Assembly (NCBI RefSeq): GCF_045689235.1
Contig: NZ_CP136864.1
Coordinates: 1,612,001-1,676,000, forward strand
DNA length: 64,000 bases
DNA from: Congregibacter variabilis
GTDB lineage: Bacteria > Pseudomonadota > Gammaproteobacteria > Pseudomonadales > Halieaceae
Direction: 5' to 3'
The notes below the pieces were generated by a model, which worked only from the letters and a program-made list of their open reading frames with translations, did not search any database and was not told the origin of the DNA. Below are positions 1-8,110 of this stretch, in pieces. The position numbers and the translations under genes were made by a program. The stretch's first letter is position 1; every line of letters starts with the position of its first letter.

Positions 1-513
1 CGACTGCTCCGGAGACAGAGCCTCGGGACTACCGGCTAACCATTGCTCACCCACCAGCTGCGCTGCACCAAAGTCCGTCAGCACAGCGCGACCACTGGGC
101 GTAACAAGGACATTTGCCGGTTTCATGTCGCCGTGAACTACAGCCGCTCGACGCAATGCTGCAAGAGCCGCTGCAAGATCTGTCACTAGCGCCAGAGCAT
201 TCGCAGGAGCGAGACGATGAACACGCGCGAGCAGGTCCTCCAGGGAGCAGCCGGGCACGTACTGCACCACCAGAGCAAGGTGCGGACCCGCACTGACTAC
301 GTCGTGTATTGCCACAGTGTGTGGGCTATCGACCCGCATCAGATGCCGAGCCTCGGCCACAGCGCGGCGGCGCACCGAAAGCGAGCCCGTAAGGTGATAG
401 AGCTTGATGCAGACACGTCGCTTCAGGCGTGTATCAAAAGCGAGATAAACCTCCGCCTGCCCTCCAGAGCCTAGTCGGCGTAACAAACGGTACTGTGAGA
501 GCCCTCGGTTCAC
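1..513 (-). CDS. Ser/Thr protein kinase (partial, C-terminus beyond window)
   Basis: Eukaryotic-like (Hanks-type) protein kinase; only the first 171 codons lie in the window. Visible landmarks are a glycine-rich loop GSGGQAEVY at residues 15-23, the ATP-anchoring lysine in CIKLY (K37), a catalytic loop HGDMKPANV at 127-135 and the DFG metal-binding triad at 147-149. The residue before the catalytic Asp is Gly rather than Arg, so it is a non-RD kinase, presumably not controlled by activation-loop phosphorylation. I chose the GTG at 513 because GAGG lies about 6 nt upstream; a TTG at 525 is the alternative. It begins right after the stop of the FHA-sigma54 regulator in the same frame, so the two are almost certainly cotranscribed and may work together, with the FHA domain reading phosphothreonine. 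Substrate unknown. A transmembrane or sensor domain, if present, lies outside the window. Confidence 0.85.
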   Translation of the reverse strand, partial: MNRGLSQYRLLRRLGSGGQAEVYLAFDTRLKRRVCIKLYHLTGSLSVRRRAVAEARHLMRVDSPHTVAIHDVVSAGPHLALVVQYVPGCSLEDLLARVHRLAPANALALVTDLAAALAALRRAAVVHGDMKPANVLVTPSGRAVLTDFGAAQLVGEQWLAGSPEALSPEQS

Positions 514-528
514 CGTTTGCCTCAAGCC

Positions 529-2145
529 CTAGCGCTTTGAGGTGTCAGACCGATACCCGCTGCTGACACCGCTGGCTCGCAGTCGCGTCTGAAGGCCGCG
601 CCGGGATACAGCCAAACGGTCAGCAGTCGAAGCAAGGTCTCCTCGACAGGCATCCAGTGCTGCAAGCATCTCGCCCAGCGGCACATCTGCGGCAAGGCGA
701 CATTCGCGCAGACTCTCTAGCCGCCGGTAGATCGCAGAACGCGAGACGCCCAACTGCCGGGCAATGGCTGCCACTTCGTACTTGGCCGCCCGCCAGGCGA
801 CGATAAAATCTTCGTCCGAAACATCCGCCAAGCGCGTTGGCGGCATTTCCTGCACCCGTGTATCAGGCTGATGCTCCCCGGGCATCACTGAAGTGACAGA
901 GACTGCTGTGAGACGCGCTTTTACAGCCGACGGAACGTGTAATTCCGACGTAGAACAACTGCTAATCTGTGCAACTGTATGTTGTAACTCACGGATGTTG
1001 CCGGGCCAGTCATAGGCCAATAACTGTTCAAACAGCCGTGCCCAGGATCGAATACTGGTCTCGCTTTGACCGATATCCCAGGGGCGTTCATCGTCAGTTG
1101 CACACTCCCCAAAGAAATCTGCAGCCAGAAGCGCTACGTCCTCGCGACGCTCCACAAGCGCCGGCAAACGTATCTCCTGAGCTCCCAGTCGATATCGAAG
1201 TGCAGGGCGAAAACGCTCCCGCAATTCATCCGGATCTTGCTCCATAGCGGCAACTACCCGTAAATCCACTCGCTCGGTCTTTCCACCAACCACCTGAATT
1301 TCGCGCTCCTGCAGTGCGCGTAAAAGCATGGGCTGCAGCGTTGGGGGAGTGTCGCCCACTTCGTCAAGAAAAAGCGTGCCTCCATCAGCCTGTTGAAAAT
1401 AACCGGATCGGTTGCTATCGGCGCCTGTGTAGGCGCCTTTTCGTGCGCCAAATAAACTCGCGCTTGCGATTTCCACGGACGTAGCCGCCATATTCACGGC
1501 AACCCAGGGACCCGAAGACCGGTCGCTCAAAGTATGAATAGCGCGAGCGATGCGCTCTTTGCCGGTACCGGTTGGGCCAATGAGTAAAACGTCAGCCGAC
1601 GATTTAGCGGCAAGCAATGTGCTTTCGCGCAACTGCTGCATTGCGGGACTCAGGCCTTTGAGTGATGCCAGGGCCGCCACGGCGCCTTGCTGCGCAGGCA
1701 TTGGGAGCTGCAACCTAAGATGCAAAACGATGCGCTGTGCGAGGCTGACAATCAGTCCCTGCTGTAGCTGCTCCTCACTGAACAGCTGCTCCGTGGGAAG
1801 CTCTTGTGCGTTGACGCGCAGTCGCGAACGCCCCGGGTTTCGCCGGATCCGCCAATCCCGGCCCTCACGCAGGAGGCTAAAAGCTTCACGGCTCACGTAC
1901 TGATCACCGATCCCCTTGACGTTGGCTGTGGTGGAAGCAGCAAATTCGGGAAAGTGTCTGCCGACGATCACAGGATCATCAGTGCAAGCAATGCGGTAGC
2001 GTTCGCCGATGCGAGAGGTGTCAGGATGAAAAGCAATTAGGACGCACAACTCCGGTTGTACATCGCGATCCTCCGCTGAACCCCAAAACGATCCGTCCAT
2101 GGAATCGATTGGGCGAGTCCTACCACCTCTACCTGGATTCTCCAC
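529..2145 (-). CDS. FHA-domain sigma54-dependent transcriptional activator
   Basis: Bacterial enhancer-binding protein of 538 residues. An FHA-like beta-rich region spans about residues 35-145 (VGRHF, then REAFSLL). It is followed by a sigma54-type AAA+ ATPase with Walker A GPTGTGKE at 190-197, the sigma54-contacting loop GAYTGA at 237-242 (Tyr for the usual Phe, an accepted variant) and Walker B GGTLFLDE at 255-262. The C-terminus has a Fis-type helix-turn-helix near 455-490 (VAAIARQLGVSRSAIYRRL). A second segment near 505-535 (LASTADRLAVSRRGLQTRL) looks like a repeat of the same fold. Start is GTG with GGGAG five bases upstream. The kinase gene follows directly, a pairing that suggests phosphothreonine-controlled sigma54 transcription. 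The regulon is unknown. It could be an orphan activator for secretion or surface genes as seen with other FHA activators, but no such genes are in the window. Confidence 0.88.
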   Translation of the reverse strand: MENPGRGGRTRPIDSMDGSFWGSAEDRDVQPELCVLIAFHPDTSRIGERYRIACTDDPVIVGRHFPEFAASTTANVKGIGDQYVSREAFSLLREGRDWRIRRNPGRSRLRVNAQELPTEQLFSEEQLQQGLIVSLAQRIVLHLRLQLPMPAQQGAVAALASLKGLSPAMQQLRESTLLAAKSSADVLLIGPTGTGKERIARAIHTLSDRSSGPWVAVNMAATSVEIASASLFGARKGAYTGADSNRSGYFQQADGGTLFLDEVGDTPPTLQPMLLRALQEREIQVVGGKTERVDLRVVAAMEQDPDELRERFRPALRYRLGAQEIRLPALVERREDVALLAADFFGECATDDERPWDIGQSETSIRSWARLFEQLLAYDWPGNIRELQHTVAQISSCSTSELHVPSAVKARLTAVSVTSVMPGEHQPDTRVQEMPPTRLADVSDEDFIVAWRAAKYEVAAIARQLGVSRSAIYRRLESLRECRLAADVPLGEMLAALDACRGDLASTADRLAVSRRGLQTRLRASGVSSGYRSDTSKR

Positions 2146-2239
2146 TTGAACTCCCTGTCATTTCGACATTTACTCAAGACACCGCCAAGGGCGGCCTCTG
2201 AGCATAGCAGCCGGGGAATCGGGACTCTAATCCAACGCG

Positions 2240-3025
2240 TTAGCCCAGAATAAGCACGGCGGAAAGACCCAACAACCAAAGCCCCGCGCTACGATAAAGA
2301 ATATCGCCAAAAATACGAGCGCCCGCGCCCTGGTTGCAGGCAACCGCTGCAAGCTCCCACAAGAGCTGCGGTGCCGGGGTGGTATCGGTAAAGTGGGCAA
2401 GGGGCGCACGCTGACTCACTGCCATAAAGTCACCGCTCAAAGCGAAGGTCAGACCCAAAATGCGTGCGGGGATCCAGTCCGCCCAACGCAGGACCTGCAA
2501 GTATTGCGGACCACGATCGTTAGCCGCCAGAATTGCCACGGCGCGATAGAGCACCGCCGCTATGGGACCGGCGAGGACAAAGTAAAACAAAGGCGCGAAC
2601 CAGCGGGCATAGCCACAGTAAACCAAACGCTGCAGGGCCCGATCCGCAGGTTCGGTATCAGCATCATCGACAGGCGCCCATAGATCCTCCAGAGCAGCAC
2701 GAGCTGCCTCAGGATCATCCGATGCCCGGGCCTCATATTGCTCAAGAGCCGTGTGGAAGTCAGCGCGCCCCAGGCTCCAAACGAAAAGACCTGAGATGGC
2801 AATAAGCTCCACCAACCCAAACAACCAGCCCTCCAATAGCGACAGGGCCCAATAAGCCACCGCAGCGATAACGCCAAGCGTAATGACAAGACGCAGCATC
2901 TGCGCCGAAAAGCGCAAAGCCACAAAGCCATCCCACTGAATCAGCCACCGGTCTCGTTGCAAAAAGTTGCCCGGCTGTATGATTTGCTGCAGGGACAGTG
3001 CAATGATCATGGCAAGAAATGTCAT
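2240..3025 (-). CDS. ampE: AmpE-like inner-membrane protein
   Basis: Polytopic membrane protein of 261 residues in the AmpE (CobD/CbiB-related) family, whose members accompany AmpD and are thought to act in signalling of peptidoglycan recycling and beta-lactamase induction. Hydrophobic segments are visible near residues 1-12, 45-85, 145-170 and at the extreme C-terminus (GLWLLGLSAVLILG). The polar stretch ALEQYEARASDDPEAARAAL between them is typical of the family. The start overlaps the end of ampD by 4 bases (ATGA), so translation is probably coupled. Length is slightly under the E. coli protein (284 aa). Biochemical activity of AmpE is not established. The identification rests on family pattern and the ampD neighbour. 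Confidence 0.85.
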   Translation of the reverse strand: MTFLAMIIALSLQQIIQPGNFLQRDRWLIQWDGFVALRFSAQMLRLVITLGVIAAVAYWALSLLEGWLFGLVELIAISGLFVWSLGRADFHTALEQYEARASDDPEAARAALEDLWAPVDDADTEPADRALQRLVYCGYARWFAPLFYFVLAGPIAAVLYRAVAILAANDRGPQYLQVLRWADWIPARILGLTFALSGDFMAVSQRAPLAHFTDTTPAPQLLWELAAVACNQGAGARIFGDILYRSAGLWLLGLSAVLILG

Positions 3026-3624
3026 CGCGCTATTGACTCCTCTATTGGTGAGCGAGCGGATGGATTGTTACGGGCCCTGAGAAGACTTCGAAGCCTGGCC
3101 CAGTCAAAAGCCTGGCCGGGGTCGGTTTTGCGGCCCGGTGCGATATCACTGTGCCCGACTATCGGCCCGGGCGCCAGCGTGGGTATACAACTGCGAAGCT
3201 CCACAATTAAATGGCTCAGCACCTCATATTGGATTTTCTCGTAGGACAGACTATCGGTCCCCTCAAGCTCAATGCCGATACTGAAGTCATTGCAATTCAC
3301 CCTGTCGGACCAGGAGGACACACCTGCGTGCCAGGCTCGGTCAAGACAAGAGACAAACTGCGTCAATACTCCATTACGGTCGATCAGAAAATGCGCAGAT
3401 ACCTCCAGTCCTTGCAGCTCTGCAAAGGAAGGATCGCGGGAGCAATCGAGCTTGTTACAAAAAAGCGCCTCGATGTCTCCGGTATCAAAACAACCCGGAG
3501 GCAGTGAAATGTTGTGCACCACCAGCATTTCCGGCCAGCAGGCTGACGGCCGGGCGTTGTAGTTGGGTGACGGGCAATGGCGGGCACATTCGAGCCAACC
3601 ATTCCAGATTATTGAAGGGGACAT
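3022..3624 (-). CDS. ampD: 1,6-anhydro-MurNAc-L-alanine amidase AmpD
   Basis: Cytoplasmic zinc amidase (Amidase_2 fold) that removes the peptide from 1,6-anhydro-N-acetylmuramic acid during murein recycling and so controls AmpC inducer levels. Zinc ligands are visible at positions equivalent to the E. coli enzyme: His37 in VVHNISLPPG, His158 in GHSDIAPGRKTDPG and Asp168 in the same motif. No signal peptide, as expected for cytoplasmic AmpD rather than AmiD. I use the ATG at 3624 (200 aa), which gives the usual N-terminus MSPSIIWNGW. An in-frame extension to 3690 would add 22 atypical residues. Forms an operon with ampE and is divergent from nadC, as in Pseudomonas. Confidence 0.93.
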   Translation of the reverse strand: MSPSIIWNGWLECARHCPSPNYNARPSACWPEMLVVHNISLPPGCFDTGDIEALFCNKLDCSRDPSFAELQGLEVSAHFLIDRNGVLTQFVSCLDRAWHAGVSSWSDRVNCNDFSIGIELEGTDSLSYEKIQYEVLSHLIVELRSCIPTLAPGPIVGHSDIAPGRKTDPGQAFDWARLRSLLRARNNPSARSPIEESIAR

Positions 3625-3741
3625 TCGCGTATTGTGTGCATCAATACCGCCTACGGCAAGCGCGGAGACGCTTTTCGTCACCGAGTCCACGCTGCTACCA
3701 TAACGACCAAGAGCCCCTTATCCCGCAAGCCGGAAATCCCC

Positions 3742-4587
3742 ATGAGCCTCAGCCTTACCCGAGTCCCAGAAACCATTGTCCAGAGCAATGTCGAAATAGC
3801 CCTAGCGGAGGACATCGGCAGCGGCGATATCACTGCGGATTTGCTGCCAGTGGATCGCATGGCCGAAGCCACGGTGATTACCCGGGAAGACGGCGTGCTG
3901 TGTGGCCAACATTGGGTAAACACAGTGTTTGCCAGTGTTGATGATCGCATCAGCATCGACTGGTCTGCGGCAGATGGAGATAGCCTAACCGCTGGTCAAA
4001 CACTATTTGAACTTCGGGGCCCTGCCCGCGGCCTGCTCACCGGAGAGCGCACTGCGCTGAACTTCCTCCAGACACTATCCGGCACGGCGACACGATGCCG
4101 GGACTACGCGCGAAGTGTTGAAGGCACTGGCGTGCGTTTACTGGACACCCGCAAGACACTGCCAGGGCTTCGCGCCGCGCAAAAATACGCGGTGCGCTGC
4201 GGTGGGTGCCATAATCATCGTATCGGGCTCTACGATGCATTTCTGATCAAGGAAAACCATATTCTTGCTTGCGGCGGTATTCACGCTGCGGTCCTGCGCG
4301 CCCGGGAAAGCGCCCCAGGAAAGCCCGTAGAAGTCGAAGTAGAAAGCACCGATGAACTGCTTCAAGCGATTGATGCCGGCTGCGAGCGCGTCATGTTGGA
4401 CAACTTTGATCTTGGAGCTTTGCGAGAAGCCGTAAAGCTGACCAATGGCCGAGCCGAACTGGAAGCATCCGGCAACGTTACCCTCGCAACTCTGCGTGCT
4501 ATCGCCGAAACCGGGGTCGACTTTATCTCCATCGGCGCACTCACCAAGGGCTGCCAGCCTCTGGATCTGTCTATGCGGCTCGCTTGA
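3742..4587 (+). CDS. nadC: Nicotinate-nucleotide pyrophosphorylase (carboxylating)
   Basis: Quinolinate phosphoribosyltransferase, 281 residues, converting quinolinate and PRPP to nicotinate mononucleotide, CO2 and pyrophosphate in de novo NAD synthesis. Signature segments are LLDTRKTLPGLR from about residue 133, the substrate-binding GGCHNHRIGLYDAFLIKENH at about 154-173, and the late VEVEVES and DNFDL barrel strands. The ATG at 3742 gives the normal N-terminus; upstream in-frame codons to 3634 have no family similarity and would run into the ampD promoter. Transcribed away from ampD. An inverted repeat just downstream separates it from the convergent rraA. Confidence 0.95.
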   Translation: MSLSLTRVPETIVQSNVEIALAEDIGSGDITADLLPVDRMAEATVITREDGVLCGQHWVNTVFASVDDRISIDWSAADGDSLTAGQTLFELRGPARGLLTGERTALNFLQTLSGTATRCRDYARSVEGTGVRLLDTRKTLPGLRAAQKYAVRCGGCHNHRIGLYDAFLIKENHILACGGIHAAVLRARESAPGKPVEVEVESTDELLQAIDAGCERVMLDNFDLGALREAVKLTNGRAELEASGNVTLATLRAIAETGVDFISIGALTKGCQPLDLSMRLA

Positions 4588-4605
4588 GAAGCCAGTAAAA
4601 TCCTC

Positions 4606-4672
4606 GCTAAAAAGCGGAGGCATTGCACGCCAAGCTAGAGAATCATGAACGAATGCGGCTCCGCTTTTTAGC
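4606..4672. repeat. Inverted repeat between convergent nadC and rraA
   Basis: Two perfect 14-base arms, GCTAAAAAGCGGAG at 4606-4619 and its complement CTCCGCTTTTTAGC at 4659-4672, are separated by 39 bases. Each arm also contains a small self-complementary GCT(A/T)nAGC core. The right arm touches the rraA stop codon. The position between convergent genes suggests a bidirectional terminator or mRNA-end stabiliser, although the long loop is atypical of an intrinsic terminator. Confidence 0.6.
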
Positions 4673-5154
4673 TAGAGCGGCAGCAAAGGCTCGGCACTGA
4701 CCAGCACTCCATTTCGATCAGCATAAATATAGTCTCCACTGCAGACCGTGGTGCCACCGACCTCAATAGAAACGTTTAGCTGCCCCTCGCCTCGCTTATC
4801 GGTTTTTTGCGGGCATGAGCCCAGGGCTTTTATGCCCAGCTCAAGCGTCTCAAGAATCTCCACGTCACGCACGGCACCGGCTATCACCAAGCCCGACCAT
4901 CCGTTTTCCACCGCCTTGGCTGCCAACTGATCACCCAGCAAGGCTCGTCTTAGAGAACAACCGCCATCAACGACGATAACCCGTCCGTTGCCAGGCTGCT
5001 GCACCAACTCTTTCACCAAGGAGTTGTCTTCAAAACACTTCACCGTGACAGCGACGCCGCTGAAGCATGTCACCGCGCCGTAGTCCTGCCAGGGATGTAA
5101 CACCGCTCGAGCATCAGGGGCGCTGTCAGCGAGATCCGGGGTACTAAACACCAT
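4672..5154 (-). CDS. rraA: RraA-family protein (RNase E inhibitor-like)
   Basis: 160-residue RraA / HMG-aldolase-like protein. Family landmarks are TPDLADS at the N-terminus, VKCFEDNSLVKELV, the glycine-rich VVDGGCSLRRALLGDQLAAKA and the pair GAVRDVE...KALGSCPQK. In E. coli RraA binds RNase E and lowers its activity; relatives are metal-dependent aldolases acting on oxaloacetate or 4-hydroxy-4-methyl-2-oxoglutarate. Sequence alone does not decide between the roles, although the length fits the RNase E inhibitor type. The ATG at 5154 overlaps the stop of the upstream acyl-CoA dehydrogenase (TAATG), so translation is likely coupled. An upstream TTG at 5163 is less likely. Confidence 0.85.
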   Translation of the reverse strand: MVFSTPDLADSAPDARAVLHPWQDYGAVTCFSGVAVTVKCFEDNSLVKELVQQPGNGRVIVVDGGCSLRRALLGDQLAAKAVENGWSGLVIAGAVRDVEILETLELGIKALGSCPQKTDKRGEGQLNVSIEVGGTTVCSGDYIYADRNGVLVSAEPLLPL

Positions 5155-6914
5155 TACAGCCAACCCACCGGGTAGTCCTGCAACGCACCACCGGCATTGG
5201 CCACGCTGCCCGCATAGCCCTCACAGCGCGGCAATATGCTTTGCGCGTAAAAGGTAGCTGTGGCCACCTTCCGCGCGTAAAACTCGTTGTCGCTGCCGGC
5301 CTTAAGCGCAGCCTGAGCGACCGCTGCGCCGCGGGCAAGCTGCCAGGCGCCAAACAAAAATCCCGTCTGCATCATGTAATCAAATGCAGCGGCGCCAGCC
5401 ACCTCCGGGTTACTAGAGAGCATTTGCAATATCACTTCCGTGGACTCGGCCTGTTGTGCAACTGCTTTCAAAAGGCATTGACCAATGATCTCGAGGCTAC
5501 CGCCGCGACTCAGGTAATCCTGCGCATCGGCACGGATCATATCCAGTACGGCGGCCATTGTTGAACCACCATCCCGGCCCAATTTGCGACCCACCAGATC
5601 TGCGGCCTGAATGCCGTTGGTACCCTCATAGATGGGGGTAATTCTCACGTCGCGCAGATACTGGGCAGCGCCGGTTTCTTCGACATAACCCATACCACCG
5701 TGAACCTGAACACCCAGGGACGTAAGTTCCACTCCCACCTCGGTCATCCAGCCCTTAATCACAGGGATCATTAAATCAATGCGAGCCTGCGCCATGCTGC
5801 GCTGTGCATCCGCGCCGTAGTGCGCAAGATCCATAGTTACCGCTTCGCTGTAAGCAAGCGCGCGCATCCCTTCACTCAGCGCCTTCATAGTCAGAAGCAT
5901 ACGCTTTACGTCTGCATGCTCAATGATAGGCACCCCGCCCTGTACACGATCTTTGGCGTAGGCCAGGGCCAGTTGGTAAGAGCCCTCGGTGGCACCCAGA
6001 CTTTGCAGTCCGACCTTCAGACGCGCCTCGTTCATCATGGTGAACATGCAGGTCAGTCCGCGATTTTCCTCGCCAACCAGATACCCCACAGCACCACCCT
6101 GGTCGCCAAAAGCCATCACGCAGGTCGGACTGCCGTGTATCCCCAATTTGTGCTCTGTCGACACCGGGTACACGTCATTGCGCTCGCCGAGACTGCCATC
6201 GGCATTAACCAGGAATTTGGGCACCAGAAACAATGAGATGCCGCTCGAGCCCTCCGGGGCATCCGGCAGCTTCGCCAGCACGAGATGCACGATGTTATCG
6301 ACCGCATCATGATCACCCCAGGTAATATAAATTTTTTGGCCAGTGATCAAATAATGATCGCCGTTAGGGACAGCGCGGGTTTTCATAACCCCTAAGTCTG
6401 AACCTGCACCGGACTCGGTAAGATTCATGGTCCCGGTCCACTCACCGGTATGGAGCTTTTCGAGGTAGATCGCTTTCAATTCATCGGTGGCATGCGATGC
6501 GATAGCGAGCGCCGCACCACTACTGAGAATAGGGGCCAAAGCAAAGGCCATATCTGCGCCGTTCCACATTTCTGACGCCGCTGTCCCATACAGCTCCGGG
6601 AGACCCTGACCGCCAAAATCCGCATCGGCAGAAATGCCAAACCACCCGCCCTGAGCAAGCTGCCGGATCGCATCCGCATATCCCGGAGAAATCACCACCT
6701 TCTGGTCTTCACAACGCGCTGGCTGCATATCAGCCCCGCGCCGCAATGGAGCAAGAACCTCACCCGCGAGCTTACCGCCCTCATCCAGCAAAGCAGCGGT
6801 CAAATCTTCTCCCACACCCAATTCTTCAAAACGGGGCAAGCTACCCAGCGTTTCTCCAATACAAAGTACCTCGTCGATGACGAAACGCATATCTTCCAGG
6901 GGCGCACGATACAT
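5154..6914 (-). CDS. Acyl-CoA dehydrogenase, large DmdC/AcdB-type
   Basis: FAD-dependent acyl-CoA dehydrogenase of 586 residues, the long subfamily (about 590 aa) with an extra C-terminal domain that includes DmdC (3-methylmercaptopropionyl-CoA dehydrogenase) and many medium or long chain enzymes. Visible are MNLTESGAGSDLG (flavin and substrate loop), the KLGIHGSPTC strand, a long helical domain and TPIYEGTNGIQAADL near residue 435, which carries the likely catalytic Glu. Start chosen is ATG 6914, giving MYRAPLEDMRF as in relatives; TTG 6920 sits closer to an AGAGG and cannot be excluded. First gene of a two-gene unit with rraA and divergent from a LysR regulator. Substrate cannot be read from sequence. 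Confidence 0.9.
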   Translation of the reverse strand: MYRAPLEDMRFVIDEVLCIGETLGSLPRFEELGVGEDLTAALLDEGGKLAGEVLAPLRRGADMQPARCEDQKVVISPGYADAIRQLAQGGWFGISADADFGGQGLPELYGTAASEMWNGADMAFALAPILSSGAALAIASHATDELKAIYLEKLHTGEWTGTMNLTESGAGSDLGVMKTRAVPNGDHYLITGQKIYITWGDHDAVDNIVHLVLAKLPDAPEGSSGISLFLVPKFLVNADGSLGERNDVYPVSTEHKLGIHGSPTCVMAFGDQGGAVGYLVGEENRGLTCMFTMMNEARLKVGLQSLGATEGSYQLALAYAKDRVQGGVPIIEHADVKRMLLTMKALSEGMRALAYSEAVTMDLAHYGADAQRSMAQARIDLMIPVIKGWMTEVGVELTSLGVQVHGGMGYVEETGAAQYLRDVRITPIYEGTNGIQAADLVGRKLGRDGGSTMAAVLDMIRADAQDYLSRGGSLEIIGQCLLKAVAQQAESTEVILQMLSSNPEVAGAAAFDYMMQTGFLFGAWQLARGAAVAQAALKAGSDNEFYARKVATATFYAQSILPRCEGYAGSVANAGGALQDYPVGWL

Positions 6915-6951
6915 AGCCAAAAAGCCTCTTAATGGTTCACGGTAAAATTAG

Positions 6952-6970
6952 GGACGCAGATAGTACGTCC
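6952..6970. promoter_or_regulatory. Palindrome in divergent promoter region, possible LysR site
   Basis: GGACG at 6952-6956 and CGTCC at 6966-6970 form an inverted repeat with a 9-base spacer. It lies between the divergently transcribed acyl-CoA dehydrogenase and LysR genes. LysR regulators commonly bind interrupted palindromes of this size in such divergent regions. Assignment is by position only. Confidence 0.35.
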
Positions 6971-7050
6971 AAACGCGCAATTATAAAGGCTTGGCAGGAG
7001 GGCGGCATCATCGCGATACTGCAACGTTTAGATAGCACTCGGTTGCCCCC

Positions 7051-8007
7051 ATGAATCTGCACCGCATTGATCTGAACCTGTTGGTCTACCTCGACGCCCT
7101 CCTGCGCGAGCGCAATGTTACCCAGGCCGCCCAGCAGTTAAACCTGTCACAACCGGCCATGAGCAATGGTTTACGCAGGCTGCGCACACTATTTGACGAT
7201 CCCCTGCTGGTGCGCACGTCCGAGGGTATGACGCCTACCGAGCGGGCTCTGGAGCTGGAGCCGCTGGTGCGCGACGCCCTGTCGCGCATCGATCAGGCCG
7301 TGCAGCCTCGAGCAGCATTCAGGCCAGAAGAGGCTCAGGGCGTTTTTCGCATCATGGCCAGCGATTATGCAGAGTCGACGCTGTTTCCTCAGGTCCTGGG
7401 CGAGCTGCGTAATCAAGCCCCCAGCGTGACTCTGGATATTATGACACCCTCGGATGTTAGCTTTCTGGATGTGGAGCGCGGCAAAGTCGATATGGTGATC
7501 AACCGCTTTGACTCAATGCCGCAATCTTTTCACCAAATTCCTCTTTGGGACGACAGTTTTTCCTGCCTTCTCAGCCCAAACCATCCCATCCTCGATGACT
7601 TTACCCTGGAAAACTACCTGCTATCGGATCATGTCTGGGTTAGTAAAACAGGCATGGGCGTAGGGGTAGGCGTTAACCCCGACGACGTTCAACGCCTGGG
7701 ATGGGTTGATGCGGCGCTCAATCGTTTGGGCAAGAAGCGCCAAATTCGCGTCTTTACCCGGCACTACCAGGCGGCAATGACCCTCGCGGAACACAACGAC
7801 TTAATAGTGACGCTACCGACCCGCGCGGCGATGCTCAAACGAGACAACCCACGACTGGTCCGTAGGGACCCACCACTGACCATACCTCCCCTGGAATTAA
7901 AAATGGCGTGGAGCCCGCTGCTTCAGCACAACCCCGGTAATCGCTGGCTTCGCAAGCTCATTGTGGACACCGCAAGAAAAATCGTGGCGTCGGACCAAAA
8001 TTCATGA
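7051..8007 (+). CDS. LysR-family transcriptional regulator
   Basis: 318-residue LysR regulator. The N-terminal winged helix-turn-helix (residues about 6-65) is clear: NLLVYLDALLRERNVTQAAQ then LNLSQPAMSNGLRRLRTLFDD, followed by the LVRTSEGMTPTERA segment. The linker helix leads to a substrate-binding domain from about residue 95 to 300. The N-terminus resembles the NodD/LeuO/PcpR branch. It is divergent from the acyl-CoA dehydrogenase gene and followed on the same strand by malate synthase G, so it may regulate either in response to fatty-acid or glyoxylate metabolites. The effector is unknown. Confidence 0.9.
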   Translation: MNLHRIDLNLLVYLDALLRERNVTQAAQQLNLSQPAMSNGLRRLRTLFDDPLLVRTSEGMTPTERALELEPLVRDALSRIDQAVQPRAAFRPEEAQGVFRIMASDYAESTLFPQVLGELRNQAPSVTLDIMTPSDVSFLDVERGKVDMVINRFDSMPQSFHQIPLWDDSFSCLLSPNHPILDDFTLENYLLSDHVWVSKTGMGVGVGVNPDDVQRLGWVDAALNRLGKKRQIRVFTRHYQAAMTLAEHNDLIVTLPTRAAMLKRDNPRLVRRDPPLTIPPLELKMAWSPLLQHNPGNRWLRKLIVDTARKIVASDQNS

Positions 8008-8037
8008 AATAAATGATGGCGATCATATCTATTGGCT

Positions 8038-8065
8038 TTGGAAATCATTGTCCCGCGATTAAAAT
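8038..8065 (+). promoter_or_regulatory. Predicted sigma70 promoter of glcB
   Basis: TTGGAA at 8038-8043 and TAAAAT at 8060-8065 with a 16-base spacer fit a sigma70 promoter about 40 bases upstream of the malate synthase start. The gene also has a strong AAGGAG ribosome binding site about 8 bases before its ATG. Confidence 0.5.
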
Positions 8066-8110
8066 CGGCTCATCAACATATTCAATGATTCACTTTAAGG
8101 AGTCTTCGTC

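Noticed and set aside
217..474. 85-codon plus-strand frame
   Set aside because: It lies antisense to the clear kinase frame on the minus strand and has no family pattern.
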